DNA of 64,000 nucleotides from Ectobius pallidus (GCA_964059195.1 CAXKWD010000003.1:200408174-200472173), one strand, 5' to 3'; shown: positions 21,650 to 33,099, counted from the stretch's first letter. The notes: a model not told the origin generated them from the sequence alone. Program-made: numbers and translations.

Positions 21650-22540
21650 GGAGAGGATTTTCACTCACACACAATCGCTTGGGCTTTTCTAAAGCTGAAC
21701 TACATCAATTTGATTTTCAATTGCACACGATCACTTGGACTGTGATTTAGTTTTTCTAAAGCTGTTGTCTGTGCGATTAGAGAGGGACACGAAAGGATTA
21801 TCAGTCACACGGGAGCCTTTCGGCCGTGAAATGCTTTTCTAAAGCTGTTTTCACTGCGAATAGACAGGCAAATTTGATTTTCTATCACACACGATCACTT
21901 GGGTCGAGATTTGCGGCAGAATATGGTTTCACTGCGAATAGGGTGAAATCATGCATTTGATATCCAATAACGCTTGGGCTGTGATTTAGCCTTTTTGAAA
22001 CTGTTTTCACAGCGAATAGATTGGCAGGTAAATTTGATTTTCTATTACACACGATCACTTGGGTCGAGATTTGCGGTAGAATATGGTTTCACTGCGGAAA
22101 GGGTGAATCTTGCATTTGATATCCAATAAAACACAATCACTTGGGCTGTGATATAGTTTTTTTTTTTTAAATTGTTTTCACTGCGAATAGATAGGCAAAT
22201 AAATTTGATTTTCCATCACATACGATCACTTGGGTCGAGATTTGCGGTAGAACATTGTTTCACTGCGAATAGAGTGAAACCATGCATTTGATATCTAATA
22301 ACACACAATCACTTTGGCTGTGATATAGCCTTTTTGAAATTGTTTTCACTACGAATAGTTAGGCAAATAAATTTGATTATCCATCACACACGTTCACTTG
22401 GGTCGAGATTTGCGGTAGAATATTGTTCACTGCGGAAAGGGTGAATCATGCATTTTATATCCAATAACACACATCCGCTTGGGTTGGGATGTAGCCTTTT
22501 TGAAATTGTTTTCACTGCGAATAGATCGGTACACGGATTC
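21650..22540. repeat. Tandem array, 160-171 bp units
   Basis: 'gggtcgagatttgcggyaga' recurs at about 21901, 22061, 22232 and 22400, giving periods of 160, 171 and 168 bp. Each unit also carries 'gttttcactgcgaatag', 'aaatttgattttc' and 'cacacgatcacttggg'. About five units are present, with a degenerate left edge. The unit length is in the range of nucleosome-sized satellites. Confidence 0.85.
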
Positions 22541-23075
22541 CATTTTTAATCACTCGACTGATCTTTTGGGCCGTGGTTTTAGTCACTTTTCTGCGCAATC
22601 CCACACGCAGCTGTTTCTCTGTATCGCTCACACATCGCTGTGATATCTTATCTCACTTGAGGTGCGTTACCTGTCGTGATGAGACTGCGACACCCACACC
22701 ACTGCGAGGGATGGGAACCGGAAGTGACATCGCTTCCGCTACGTGCGCCGGCCCGTGAAAACAGGAGCGATGCATGGTATGAAAGGTTGGGAATATTCTC
22801 ACCCGTTATCTCAGTCTGAGGAGTAAACAATCTCTCCCGAGATCACATCCGTTATGTTCGCGAGTGATTGAGCGATGCAGGTACCGAAGGTCATGAAGGG
22901 AAATGATGAATAGGAAGGTTGCTATGGTTACAAATGAGGACGGCAGTTGATGAACTCTGATATATTGTCTTGTAGGGTAGACATCTTTGCTCATAATATG
23001 GAGGATGATGTATAAAGTTCAGTTCTAAACAAATATAAACTTCCTCTGTCCAAATAAATTAGCCTCTTAGCATAA
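22541..23075. other. Unassigned, relatively GC-rich stretch
   Basis: Short ORFs on both strands (for example 22573-22758) show no known motif. I cannot tell whether it is the flank of the array or unique DNA. Confidence 0.4.
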
Positions 23076-24224
23076 TAGGTTCGGATGTTTATGACCTAAA
23101 AAAATGGCAAATATGACCGCAAATATGACCTTAAAAATCATTAAATATGACCCAAAAATCCTAAACATGAGCAGTGATGAAAAGTAATTGAGTAAAAGTA
23201 ATCGGATTACAGTAACAATCCCTTTTTTGGTCCCATTTACTTGTAATCAATACTTTTAAAAAAATGTAATTTCTACTTGTAATTTACTTCTGGAAATAAA
23301 ATTGTAATTGTTACAATTTAGTAGCCGGTAGTATTAGTATCATTCTCGCTTGCTACATCGTCATCACTACTGTTTTTGCAACTAATATCCAAATTAGAGT
23401 TAATATTAACAAAAGTTAATGTTTCCGAAAATATTCTCATTGAGTTTTTTGTTTGTTTGTTCAATAATAATAATTTGGGCTTGTGCCCAAAACAAACCAA
23501 ACACAAGGAATTTTTAGGTACTGCCATTTTGTAAAGTAATTGTAAATGTAATTGTAATTTTACTGATTAATTTTTGAAAAAGTAATTTGTAATTGTAATT
23601 AAGTAAAATGTCTCTCAGGTAATTGTAATTCAGCCCAATTACTTTCTTTTTGTACTTTTCCCATCACTGAACAAGACATCATAAAGGAACGTATTTTCTA
23701 AAAATAAATTATCCAATTTAGAACGTTTAATGACACTAAATTATTATCATCACATTAATTCAATCATAAAAACACTTTTTTTTAACAATTTTACAGGCGA
23801 TTTACAGATACCACAACAAATGTGAACTGAAAATATTTTTAAAACATGTCTACTGTAAGATGTTAACACAAAGGTGGAAGAGGTAATTGTGCTATTACTT
23901 GTTATTGTCCCTTCACATTTCAGTTACAGTAAAGCCAAACTATTCGTGACTCTTTTCTGGAATAATTTTAAGTCGACAATTTATTTAGTGCACATACTGC
24001 ATAATTGTGCTCTTTTACCGAATTTATAACTGAAATATATTAATTTAAAAATATGACTGAAATATGACCAAGACCATGTAAATGGTCCATGGTAAATGGT
24101 CCATGTAAAAGACCATAAAAATGGTCCTATTAGGATAACAAATGTGCAATTCATGTTTAATTTGTGTTTGTGGCGAGAATGGAGGTCACGATAAAAATAT
24201 GACATGTCATAAACATCCGAACCT
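23076..24224. mobile_element. hAT element, TAGGTTCGG family, interrupted
   Basis: The left terminus TAGGTTCGGATGTTTATGAC and right terminus CATAAACATCCGAACCT match the copies at 1616 and 61762. The last bases of the right end are missing, where the element meets family C at 24225, so no target duplication is visible. A second hAT-like MITE (23172-23669) is nested in it. Confidence 0.7.
23172..23669. mobile_element. hAT-like MITE, CAGTGATG family
   Basis: The termini are CAGTGATGAAAAGTA and the inverted CAGTGATGGGAAAAGTA. The interior carries inverted 'aagtaattgtaattgtaat' type blocks. The flanks are AACATGAG (23164-23171) and AACAAGAC (23670-23677), a diverged 8-bp duplication. Removal restores the host hAT sequence. 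Confidence 0.65.
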
Positions 24225-24934
24225 CGTGTCTGTACGCGCGATAACTCAAATATGCTTTATCGGATTTTCATGAAACTTTGTATACACATTTATAACGTCC
24301 ATGGGAAGAGGCCTATTGATATTGGACCAAATTGGTTGACCGGTTCCGGACTAATTCCCAATTTAGTGCCTATTTTAATGGTAATATAAGAGAAAGAATT
24401 TATCAAATATAAATCAGTTCTCATGACAACATTTTGTTTTACAGTGTTCACATACGGCTTTGGAAGTTGCAATACAGTTAGCTATCACAAATAACACTAT
24501 TATTTCACATAGGCCTATGCTTATCAAACTCGATCGTTAAACCGCGCGAGGTGGCCGAGGTGGTCTTGGACTCGCATTTTGGAGGTCTCTGGTTCAAATC
24601 CCATAGTCGGCCAATATGAATTTTTTTGTTTCTTTTATATTTTTATGTGAATGTGCGATTGTCTAGATATCACAAATATTTATAGTTCTGCTGATGCTGG
24701 ACGATTTTATTCTTTATTTATGTATTTTTATTATTATTATTATTATTATTTTTATTTTTATTTTTACTAGACCTTTGTTGTTCTGTAGGTCCTGCTTAAT
24801 GCATAAATCTGGACCTTAATTTGGAAATCGATTAAAAAAATAACAATAATAGTTTTCTGAAAATCATAAATGCATTATCACTGAATAAACAAAAGTATTC
24901 TGGCACTTGGTTACATCAGTTTACCTGATTTTAT
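24225..24934 (-). repeat. Family C repeat, copy 3, truncated
   Basis: This is a reverse-strand copy with one tandem unit, a tRNA-like segment (24541-24617) and the end 'catcagtttacctgatttta'. The end carrying the GGACAGAC run is cut at the junction with the hAT element. A TTA/TTT-rich run lies at 24720-24765. Confidence 0.65.
24541..24617 (+). other. tRNA-like segment in family C
   Basis: It has an A-box-like GAGGTGGCCGAGGTGG and a B-box-like GGTTCAAATCC, spaced as in long-variable-arm tRNAs (Leu/Ser type). The acceptor stem does not close well. The same segment occurs at 48275-48352 and on the minus strand at 55745-55830, so it belongs to the repeat and is not an independent tRNA gene. Confidence 0.55.
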
Positions 24935-24949
24935 GTATGGCATTCTCTT

Positions 24950-26030
24950 CACGTAAATTGTTTGTAAAAATGGTCGTTACCACCTCACGTCGCATCCCCG
25001 AAGGATACATAACCTAAATAAAATCTGATTAATTTACTCTCCTAACTTTCTTTAGTTTAAGCATGACCAATACATTTTTCTTACTTCACATTCTGATACA
25101 GAACAAGAGGTCATATTGTAAAGAGCACGTATTCTAAGTGGGTGAATTATAACTATCCTTCAGAGAATTCTTTCGAAAAAATGTTTTAAATAAAAGTTTT
25201 AGATCTTAGTGTAAGCAACCCATGTGCATAATTTAAAGAAATTATTTTTAGCCGTTTTCGAGAAAATTGCGAAAAACAAAAATTTCTTCGGGTTTAGTTT
25301 CCCACTCTACTGGATTCGTTAATTTTGTTTTTTACACACGAAGAACGGCAAAATTTCATGTAATATTATTCTCCAGAAGTTGTAGAATCCATATATAGGC
25401 ACATTTTGTTTCTAAGAATATTTTAAATATGGGTAAAATCGGTAAGAAGTTCACAAAAAACTAACCTAAAATGGCGCTCAGAAAGGAATCACAATAATAC
25501 AGAATCAGCTGCTAGAAACAGCGCAGGTGCATGCTGGGAAGAAGCCGATGGGTCACGTGGTGCTGGAATCTGCTGCCAACATGATAATGGCCAGACAACT
25601 CTCCGGAAGATATAATATGCCACATTTTCGAAACCGACAAACAGTGTATCGTACATTATTCGAAAATGCAAGGGCGCTTCGCTTCGGCTGCCGCCTCCGC
25701 TCGCGCACTTAACTAATGTGGTTAGTGTATGCATTATTTAGCTATATGTAGAGGTTGCAGGACCGTATGGAACAGACCAATGACATGCAAGGTCGTTGTC
25801 AGCCAATGGGAGTGTTGGTCTGCAAGCCAGAGACCGCATACCAACGCCGAACATCGCGTGTTGAAATCCAGTAGAGTGGGAAACTAAACCCGAAGTTGTG
25901 CCAATCTTCTTGTAAAAAATGTATCATTGAGCTTGTAATTCGATTTTCACTACTTCTAAGGTGTTTATTAGCATAACATTCATATCTATTTATTATCATT
26001 TTAATCATTATGGACATCATACCACACATC
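24950..26030 (+). repeat. Family H repeat, copy 1, split by a MITE
   Basis: The left part (24950-25285) matches 51536-51780 and part of 30287-30540: 'aataaaatctgattaat', 'gaattctttcgaaaaa', 'aaagttttag'. The MITE at 25286-25895 interrupts it. A T homopolymer follows at 26032-26052. Confidence 0.5.
25286..25895. mobile_element. MITE, CTTCGGGTTTAG termini
   Basis: Near-perfect 32-bp inverted repeats (CTTCGGGTTTAGTTTCCC) lie at 25286-25317 and 25864-25895. About 100 bp of the interior (25603-25705) recurs inverted at 54397-54500. No clear target duplication is present and the superfamily is unknown. Short ORFs inside have no motif. Confidence 0.6.
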
Positions 26031-26394
26031 TTTTTTTTTTTTTTTTTTTTTGTGTGCCCACCCTTACCCCCAGAGTGCCAAGCAATTAAGCCTAAACCTC
26101 CGGTCAGACCAAATTTTGGTAACCATATGTGATGTGTGTATACCTATTGTGCCCTTATGTACATCCGTAGGGGATGTTGATGGTGTGACGTGTTTGGGCT
26201 GTGTACTTGTGTCTTTGTACTTTGGCGCAGGATAGACCTAAGTGCAAATAGGTCTTATGTGCAATATTTTCCCGAGTGTGTTTTTCTTTAGATCTGACTT
26301 CTCCACGCCACATACATGAATATTATTTCTGAACTAGCAGGTGCACATGGCTTTGACCGCGTTTATTATTCCAATCGCCGGATGATTTTAAATA
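26031..26394. other. Poly-T and unassigned sequence
   Basis: A 21-base T run lies at 26032-26052. The rest shows no recognised element. Confidence 0.45.
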
Positions 26395-26829
26395 ATTTAT
26401 TTAAGAAGAATAGTATATTGCGATACAAGTGCCGTAAGGCATGATTACGGATCGTGTTTTCAATTTTCCGAGATCCGTAATGTGCTTACGGCACGTGTAT
26501 TGCATGCTATTTTTTGCACGATGATTATTTATATCAATTTAATTATATTATTTGTGATATTACCTGAAAATAAGATGTATATACATTCTTCAAGATAGAT
26601 GTTTATTTCAGAAAGTGATTCGCATGTGTTTGCTGTTATGGGAACCGAATATTTGTCCTGGGGGCCTTGTCCATAAAGGCTTGTATTATGAAGTGTATCG
26701 TAATGAATTATGACGTGGCGCAAGCACCGTAAGTAATTTAACCGCATCGCAACGCCCATAGCAACAAGATTGTGTGGGAATGTCAACTTACGATCCACGG
26801 CAACAACGTTCGTAAGTAACACTAATTAG

Positions 26830-27019
26830 AATATTATAGGAGAAAAATTCCTCCGACACTGGGACTTGAACTCCTGCTTAGCTCAGTTGGTAGAGCATTG
26901 GCGCGAATAGCCAAAGGTCCTGGGTTCAAGTCCCAGTGTCGGAGGAATTTTTCTCCTATAATATTCTCATGTAATGTCCAACAGAGACAATAATCTGTGG
27001 TTCATGAAAGCTTATATAT
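26830..27019 (+). mobile_element. Palindromic tRNA-containing SINE with 12-bp TSD
   Basis: AACACTAATTAG is duplicated at 26818-26829 and 27020-27031. Family E copy 4 shows the unfilled site near 53362. A perfect 44-bp inverted repeat (26828-26871 and 26924-26967) brackets a tRNA-like core. The left arm is the reverse complement of the tRNA T-arm and acceptor 3' half plus its trailer. The 3' part ends in 'tatatat'. Confidence 0.75.
26872..26944 (+). tRNA. tRNA-like sequence, probably a pseudogene, anticodon loop reads GAA
   Basis: The D-arm (TAGCTCAGTTGGTAGAGCA), anticodon stem TTGGC/GCCAA with loop GCGAATA, and T-arm CTGGGTTCAAGTCCCAG all form. The A and B boxes are good. The 5' acceptor strand TCCTGCT pairs poorly with 3' TGTCGGA, and position 33 is C instead of T. 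It is therefore unlikely to be a working tRNA. Anticodon GAA would be Phe if taken at face value. Confidence 0.5.
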
Positions 27020-27060
27020 AACACTAATTAGTTAAGGAGTGCAAAAATAATTAAAACATA

Positions 27061-27304
27061 TGTATTAACACCTACACGCGAATTATTCACAAACAATTAA
27101 AACGATTAATAATTAAAGAGTTAAAAATCCGGCTTCGAGGTGACTTTACGATTAAAGTGTCCCGGCCGGTATTTAAAAAAAAGCCTCAGATTTGAGTTCC
27201 CTGGCCCAAATAACCCCTGCATAGTGAGTTTCGTCCAAAACGTTTAATGCTTTTCCATTTAGACTTACATTCGTTATCCCTCTTCTGTTCACCTATGTAA
27301 AAAA
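27061..27304. repeat. Fragments related to the type A Helitron
   Basis: The segments 'ccggcttcgaggtg' and 'cctggcccaaataacccctg' match interior parts of the element at 1-687 in shuffled order. The fragment has no ends. Confidence 0.45.
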
Positions 27305-28230
27305 AAATCCCTTTAGACAGGCCTACAGGCTGTGGTAGATTTCAAATTTTGGTTTAAATTATTATCGCTGCTCAGAACTCTTCTTTTTTAGCCTTGGCAT
27401 TGCAAACCCGCAGTAATAAGAACTGAATTCGGTAAAGAAGAAGAGCCTACAATCATTTGTTTTGACATCAAGAATAGGATATAATATTCTGGGAGGCCGT
27501 GCGCAAGATCAGCAATGAATAAAATTAGCAAAGCCGCTAAACAAGACAACATTATGATATTATAATAATTCTTTTAAATGTTATTATTTTCAAACATTAA
27601 AATCTCGCGTCACATGAGAGCTATCAAGAAACTAGTTATTGATTTGTTAGAGTACTCATCAAGAGCTTTTCAACGATACCCCACAAGACGTGGTTTCAAA
27701 AGTTTCGAATTTTCATCCCCCCACCCCCACCCTCACTCGAACCCCCGAATCATTGGTGTCACTGTGAACTCCATAGGGAGTACTCTAATTTATTCAAACA
27801 AAGTTTCCCTCTATACTTCATAGGGGCCGAGATTTTTTTTTTCCAAATTTCAACCCCCTCCCCCGACACTCCCCTTGGGCCAATTTTGCTCATTAACGAA
27901 CTTGTCCGAACTATTAGGCCTAGAAATAACGTAATAAAATTTGGTTCAAATATCTTCAAAATTACGGCCGCTAGCGTGTAAAGATATATATATATATATA
28001 TATAAATATATTATATAAATATATATATATAAATATATTATATAAATATATTATATAAATATATATATATAAATATCACAATTTTTTTTTCAACGGGCGG
28101 TGGTTTCGTACTTAGGGAAGCATGAAACGTAAAGATATGAAAGAATTTTTCGAAAATCATGACATGGTATCGATCGCAATAGGTAGATTTTTCTTCGAAA
28201 TCTACCTAAAAATCAGACCTTTCCATGCAG
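27305..28230 (+). repeat. Family F repeat, copy 2
   Basis: This is the longest copy here. It extends past the end of copy 1 through 'gttcggacaagttcg'-type sequence (inverted), 'ttacggccgctagc', an (AT)n run at 27987-28076 and a 'caacgggcggtggtttcgta' block. It reaches an inverted short motif GGTAGATTT/AAATCTACC at about 28181-28207. The order is the same as in the reverse copy at 63297-64000. Confidence 0.65.
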
Positions 28231-28290
28231 AGTGGGCTAACAGAATCGAATCGATCGACAAATTGATGAGCTATGTTGAAAATATATATA

Positions 28291-29038
28291 CTAGCTCAAA
28301 AGGCCCGAAATTAAATTATGAAGGACTTTCAATTTTCAAATTCTAGGTCGTGATATAGGTATTAGAATTTGAAATGAAGAAGAACGACTTATTTCACTCA
28401 CACTATTCCCTCAGAAAGCGCTTGATATAGATTTTTGTGGCTCATAGATGATGTAGAATTTTGCATCCCATTGTTTCTACACACCAAGCCTGGTAGGAGT
28501 TGTAATATGAAGAAACAGAAAATGGTATTGTCTTTGTAGAATATGTTATTTCTCACTCTCGTGTTACCATACAACCGTTTCGGGATGAAAATAAAAAGTA
28601 ATTCAATATTACTTTCATACTTCCCTCCCCAAATACCTGCGATATAATAATATACATATTACCATACCTCGTACGGTATTCTCTATGTCCAGGGTAGAGA
28701 AAGTTATGTGACTGCATTATTTTTGTGCAATGAATTATATCGATAGCTTCTCTGATTTGCCAAAGTCCCGTATCATTTATTTCCAAACCTCCTGAGACCA
28801 CTGACAACGATACACTTTCGTCATGTGGACTGTGATTTGGATTTGATAATTCTGTGTAATAAGGGATTAAGTAATCTCAAAAACATTTTATTTTTTGTAT
28901 TTAAAATCAAAATTTTGCTAAGTCCTTTCTTAGTGAGCACTTATATTATGAAATGAAGGTACTATCAAAATTCCAAGTCTCTTCCTATTACAGTTTAGTA
29001 TCTACGTTGATTCTCTGTCAGTCAGTCAGGACAAAGCC

Positions 29039-29112
<74 letters not shown>
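28291..29112 (-). mobile_element. Helitron-like element, type B, copy 3
   Basis: The CTAG end is at 28291 with host A at 28290. The 5' end is drawn out into (AT)n and (AG)n runs at 29036-29112, with host T at 29113. The body aligns with 6700-7537 ('gaaatgaagaagaacgac', 'gcgcttgatatag', 'acaaagcct'). The 3' hairpin is decayed. Confidence 0.6.
29036..29112. repeat. (AT)n plus (AG)n microsatellite
   Basis: About 13 AT units pass into about 24 AG units. This looks like an expansion of the Helitron 5' terminal 'atagaga'. Confidence 0.9.
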
Positions 29113-29114
<2 letters not shown>

Positions 29115-29531
29115 TGACCATTCTACAATCCAAATCAATGATCATTTATCCTATACTGTAAAACTAGAGCAATCTGCACGTCCGGGATGCCCTGTTCCCA
29201 TGATCCTTTTTGTTCTTTGCTTGGATCCCGTTGTTAAAACAGAACTTTCCAATCCAATGAAATTAAGCACTATTACAACGTTTGCAGATGACGTCACAGT
29301 GGTTAGCAGGAATGAGGATTGCCAGAGACTTACATAATATATCCATTTGAACGTTCCTTCAATGCAAAAAATAAACTACAATAAATCTAATCTGTTGATA
29401 TTGGGAGCATGGTCTCAAAATACTTCTGTCTCATACGTAATACAGAAATCAAAGTTTAAAAGTCTAGGGTTAACAGTGGAACGTTCATTCAGCGAAATAG
29501 TTGAAGGCAACTGGACACAAACAGTGGGTGG
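29113..29531 (+). pseudogene. LINE reverse transcriptase fragment
   Basis: The plus-strand frame reads ARPGCPVPMILFVLCLDPVV (position of RT motif B), then TFADDVTVV at about 29278-29305 (the catalytic ADD box with F for Y). After a stop it continues to YNKSNLLILGAW. It is a decayed fragment of a few hundred bases. The right side joins family H sequence with a hAT MITE in it. Confidence 0.65.
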
Positions 29532-29539
29532 CTTATAAC

Positions 29540-30278
29540 CAGAGGTATACAAATCTCGATTTTAGCTTGCCCATACCTGCTTGAACGCCAGGCAAGCAAG
29601 TTGCGACCGTCCCAGCTAGCAAGCAGGCAGGTTTCTTTAGGCTTGCATGGGTCAGGTTATACTCAACCTATGCAAGCCAAAATATGCTTGCGACATTCCT
29701 ATCAGCTAAACAACTATAGTTGCTTAGTGTAGGTAATACTTTCTTGCTTTTCTACATGTTGGTAGAAGAAATTCATCATGTAGATAAATAAAAGGTGGAT
29801 AAAGTATTAAAAATCGTTTTAGCGTCTTAACACATTTATTATTTTTATTATTGTTATTGGTATTATTGATTTTTTTATGTTTTCTCGAAAATGTTTGAAA
29901 ATTTCTTCCATGCCGGACTAGTACCTTTGTTCATTGATAATTCAAACTCTCTACATTTTAGGTTCTCCTCGGCTTCCTTCAGGGTGAAATTCTCCATTCT
30001 TCTTTTACTTGCACTCTAAACACATCTGAAGTTCCTCTACAACTACGTAACTGTACGACTTACCAGTGCACTGATATACCCAGTTTCATATTCTTTCCGC
30101 CAGGCCTTGCAGTTTCTTTAGGCTCCGTGAAACCCACCAGGTTATGAAGAGCTTGTGACTCATAGCGACAGTATCGTGGCAATCTGGCTTGCTCTCTTGT
30201 CAAGCAAGTTAAAAGCTATGGCTGGTTGCAGAGTTAGAAAGGGGCAAGCAAGCTAAAATCAGAATATGTACACCTCTG
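29540..30278. mobile_element. hAT MITE, CAGAGGTRTACA family
   Basis: The termini CAGAGGTATACAAAT and the inverted CAGAGGTGTACATAT both continue into 'TTTTAGCTTGC'. The flanks CTTATAAC (29532-29539) and CTTAAAAC (30279-30286) form an 8-bp duplication with one difference. The family H copy at 51700 is continuous across this site. There is no ORF. Confidence 0.7.
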
Positions 30279-30286
30279 CTTAAAAC

Positions 30287-30656
30287 TACCCCTCAGAGAA
30301 TTTTTGCGGAAAAATGGTTCAAGTAAAAGTTTTAGCTCATATTATAAGCAACCCATTTTCAAAATTTAAACAAAATCGTTGGAGCAGTTTTCGAGCAAAT
30401 CATGAAACATGAAATTTTCTTAATGTAAAGTGGCATTAAAAATAAAAGAAAGTCGTCGCCAATGTTCGTGTCACATCCCCAGAAGGTACTCAACCCAAAA
30501 ATAAAATTTGGTTTTCATATTAATTTTTGTTGTGGACCTAGACTGTTTACAGACATACACATACATGTTTTTGAAAATAGTACTTTTGGTTTCAGGTGAC
30601 CTCAAAACATGTATTTCTGTTAAAAACTCAACTTAGAATTTGGGGATCGAACACAA
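30287..30656 (+). repeat. Family H repeat, copy 2
   Basis: This is the continuation of the family H sequence interrupted by the hAT MITE: 'ctacccctcagagaattttt', 'aaagttttagctc', 'gcaacccattt'. It also has a 'catccccagaaggtactcaa' block shared with copies 1 and 3. Confidence 0.55.
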
Positions 30657-30658
30657 TA

Positions 30659-31162
30659 GGTTTGTTCGCAAAGGAGTCAGAAACCAGGAACACATCGTTC
30701 GCGCATGCGCTCTTTCTGCACACGCGTTCCCAAAGCGAGAATTCGTGATTCTGATTTTTAATCTTCTGTTCCGTGTGTTCTCACGGGCAATTAATGTACT
30801 ATAAGAAACGTTTGCAGGCTGTTATCAGAGACATGCGCAGTAACCTATTTTCACGCGCCTGACTCCTCCCTCCAATAACCTTGTGCCTGATTTATAAGCA
30901 CTGGCTACTTATGTGTATGAATAGTGGAAGATAATTAAAAGTTTCCAAAAATATAGTTTATACTGCCGATGTATATTGCATGTATAACATGTTAAAGGGA
31001 AATACATATTTTATTTACATATCATATCGATTAAACGCAGAAACTATCGATTCCAAATTCTTTTAACCGTTCGCAAAATGCAGATCACGGATAAGTTACA
31101 GACTGGACATGCGCAGTACAACAAATTCTCAAGCAGTCACGCATTTGCTTTGCGAACAAACC
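30659..31162. mobile_element. TA-flanked MITE, GGTTTGTTCGCAAAG termini
   Basis: The inverted ends GGTTTGTTCGCAAAG stand next to TA at 30657-30658 and 31163-31164. The interior holds several 'catgcgca' type words, in part palindromic. A Tc1/mariner-type target is likely; no transposase is present. Confidence 0.6.
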
Positions 31163-31185
31163 TAGTACTTCCTCTATGTATAATA

Positions 31186-31482
31186 AATCAAATCAAATCA
31201 TCTTTATTGTAGAAAGCTCCTGAGATCTTCAGGTGCATTACAAACGTCGGTACTATTATAAAATACAATACAAAATAAAATACAATACAATAAAAAATAA
31301 AATACAATACAATACAAAAACATGCATTTTTCACCTGAGATTTATTACTAATTCATAAAATCCATTCACACTATACATGGGGTTATTCAGTATAAACTGC
31401 TTAAGCGCTATTTTAAAACGGTGTATAGGTAGCAATCTAATTTTACTAGGTATAGAGCGTGGGCTACTGTATACCCCCCATC
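31186..31482 (-). pseudogene. LINE 3' end, downstream half of a split copy
   Basis: The minus strand encodes SIPSKIRLLPIHRFKIALKQ, then FILNNPMYSVNGF, a usual last segment of CR1/Jockey-like RTs. It is followed by a 3' UTR with AATAAA and a (GATTT)n tail at 31186-31200. The upstream half of the same reading is at 45905-46280, on the far side of the inserted inverted-repeat element. Confidence 0.65.
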
Positions 31483-31499
31483 CCCCCCCCCGTGGGATT

Positions 31500-32850
31500 T
31501 TCCGACTCACATTTTTTTTTTGTTGGTATTGCCATCTAGTTTCAGTTTTTAGTTGTTTGCCACTTATCAATTACAGCATTTACCCGGAAACCCCGGAAAA
31601 CTACGGAAATCCGGAGAAAACTACTTTGTTTTAATTTTTCTTTGTTCTTTGCTCCTAATATGCCCAGGGAATTTCTGAATATCATATTTTTTTGTTGGTA
31701 TTGCCGTCTAGATTAAGTTTTTAGTTGCTTTCCCCTTATCAATTACAGCATATCCCCGGAAAACAATGGAAATCCGGAGAAATGACTTTGTTTTAATTTG
31801 TCTTTGTTCTTTGCTTCTAATATGCCCAGAGAATTTTTGACTCACGTATTTTTTGTTGGTATTGCCTTCTAATTTAAGGTTTCAGTTGTTTGCCTCTTAC
31901 CAATTACAACATATCCCCGGAAACCCGGAATACCACTTATATACGGACAAAATGACAGTGTTTTATTTTTTAATTCTTTGTTATTTGCTTCTAATATTCA
32001 AAGGGAATTTCTAACTCATATGTTTTCTTGTTGGTATTGCCATCTAGATTAAGGTCTCAGTTGTTTTCCCATGATCAATTACAGCATATCCCCGGAAAAC
32101 TCCGAAAACCACGGAAATCCGGAAAAAATTACCTTTTTTTTAATTTTTTAAATCGTAGTTCTTTGCTACTAGTATTCAAAGGGAACTGGTGACTCATATG
32201 TTTTTGTATTGGTATTTCCATCTAAATTAAGGTCTCAGTTGTTTGCCCATTATCAATTACAGCATACCCCCGGAAAACTCCGAAAACCACGGAAATCCGG
32301 AGAAAATTACTTTGTTTTAATTTTTTAAATCTTAGTTCTTTGCTCCTAGTATTCAAAGGGAACTGGTGACTCATATGTTTTTGTATTGATATTTCCATCT
32401 AAATTAAGGTCTCAGTTGTTTGCCCATTATCAATTACAGCATATCCCCGGAAATCTCCGAAAACCACGGAAATCCGGAGAAAATTACTTTGTTTTAGTTT
32501 TTTTTAAATCTCAGTTCTTTGCTCCTAGTATTCAAAGGGAATTGGTGACTCATATGTTTTTATGTTGGTATTGCCATCTAGATTAAGGTTTCAGTTGTTT
32601 GCCCCTTATCAATTACAGCATATCCCCGGAAAACTCCGAAAACCACGAAAATCCGCAGAAAATGAGTTCGTTTAAATTTATTAAAAATCTTTGTTCTTTG
32701 ATCCTAATACAACCAGGGAATTTCTTACTTACATATTTTTTGTTGGCATTGTCATCTGGATTAAGGTTTCAGTTGTTTGCCCGTTAACAATTACAACATA
32801 TCCCCGTAAAACCCGGAAAACCACGGAAATCCACGGAAATCCACGGAATT
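31500..32850 (+). repeat. Left tandem-repeat arm, about 8 units
   Basis: Each unit contains 'ttgttggtattgcc', 'agttgtttgcc', 'caattacagcatat', 'ccccggaaaac' and 'ggaaatccggagaaaa'. Starts fall at about 31520, 31690, 31852, 32027, 32204, 32380, 32560 and 32740. Units 5 and 6 are the most alike, which suggests recent duplication. Confidence 0.85.
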
Positions 32851-33097
32851 TCTAGAACTCGGAACTTGTGATCTAGTCACTGAAACCGTTATTGCGAAGT
32901 AATTCTGCTTCAGGTGTGTCCTTTGCAGGTTCAAAAGGGTGAGTATGTGGACTACGAGATATCTGCCATAATTGTGTTGGTCACATGCAAAGAAGGGGTT
33001 AATCATATCTTCTAAACATGCCAAGTGTAAGTCAAAGTTGTTTTCTTTAGTTGCTCGCTAAAATCTCAAAATCAAAGACACTTTGTCGATATTACCA
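32851..33097. other. Left part of the fold-back loop
   Basis: Unique sequence between the left arm and the Gypsy 5' LTR. It ends with the ACCA target duplication at 33094-33097. No motif is seen. Confidence 0.5.
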
Positions 33098-33099
33098 TG

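Larger units (their letters stand above)
26395..27060 (-). repeat. Family E repeat, copy 2, with SINE insert
   Basis: This is a reverse-strand copy of family E, collinear with 52555-53400. It is split at 'aacactaattag' by the 190-bp tRNA-containing insertion. Hairpin blocks around 'gtgccgtaag' and 'cttacggcac' stand at its left. Confidence 0.65.

Noticed and set aside
21650..22540. CRISPR-like array
   Set aside because: Units are contiguous 160-171 bp tandem repeats with no short repeat/unique spacer pattern, in eukaryotic DNA.
22541..23075. GC-richer stretch as a host promoter or exon
   Set aside because: No conserved motif, ORF or splice pattern supports it.
24541..24617. Stand-alone tRNA gene
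   Set aside because: The same segment recurs in three family C copies at the same relative place, so it belongs to the repeat.
26872..26944. Functional tRNA-Phe gene
   Set aside because: The acceptor stem does not pair, U33 is replaced by C, and the sequence lies in a retroposed palindromic unit with target duplications.
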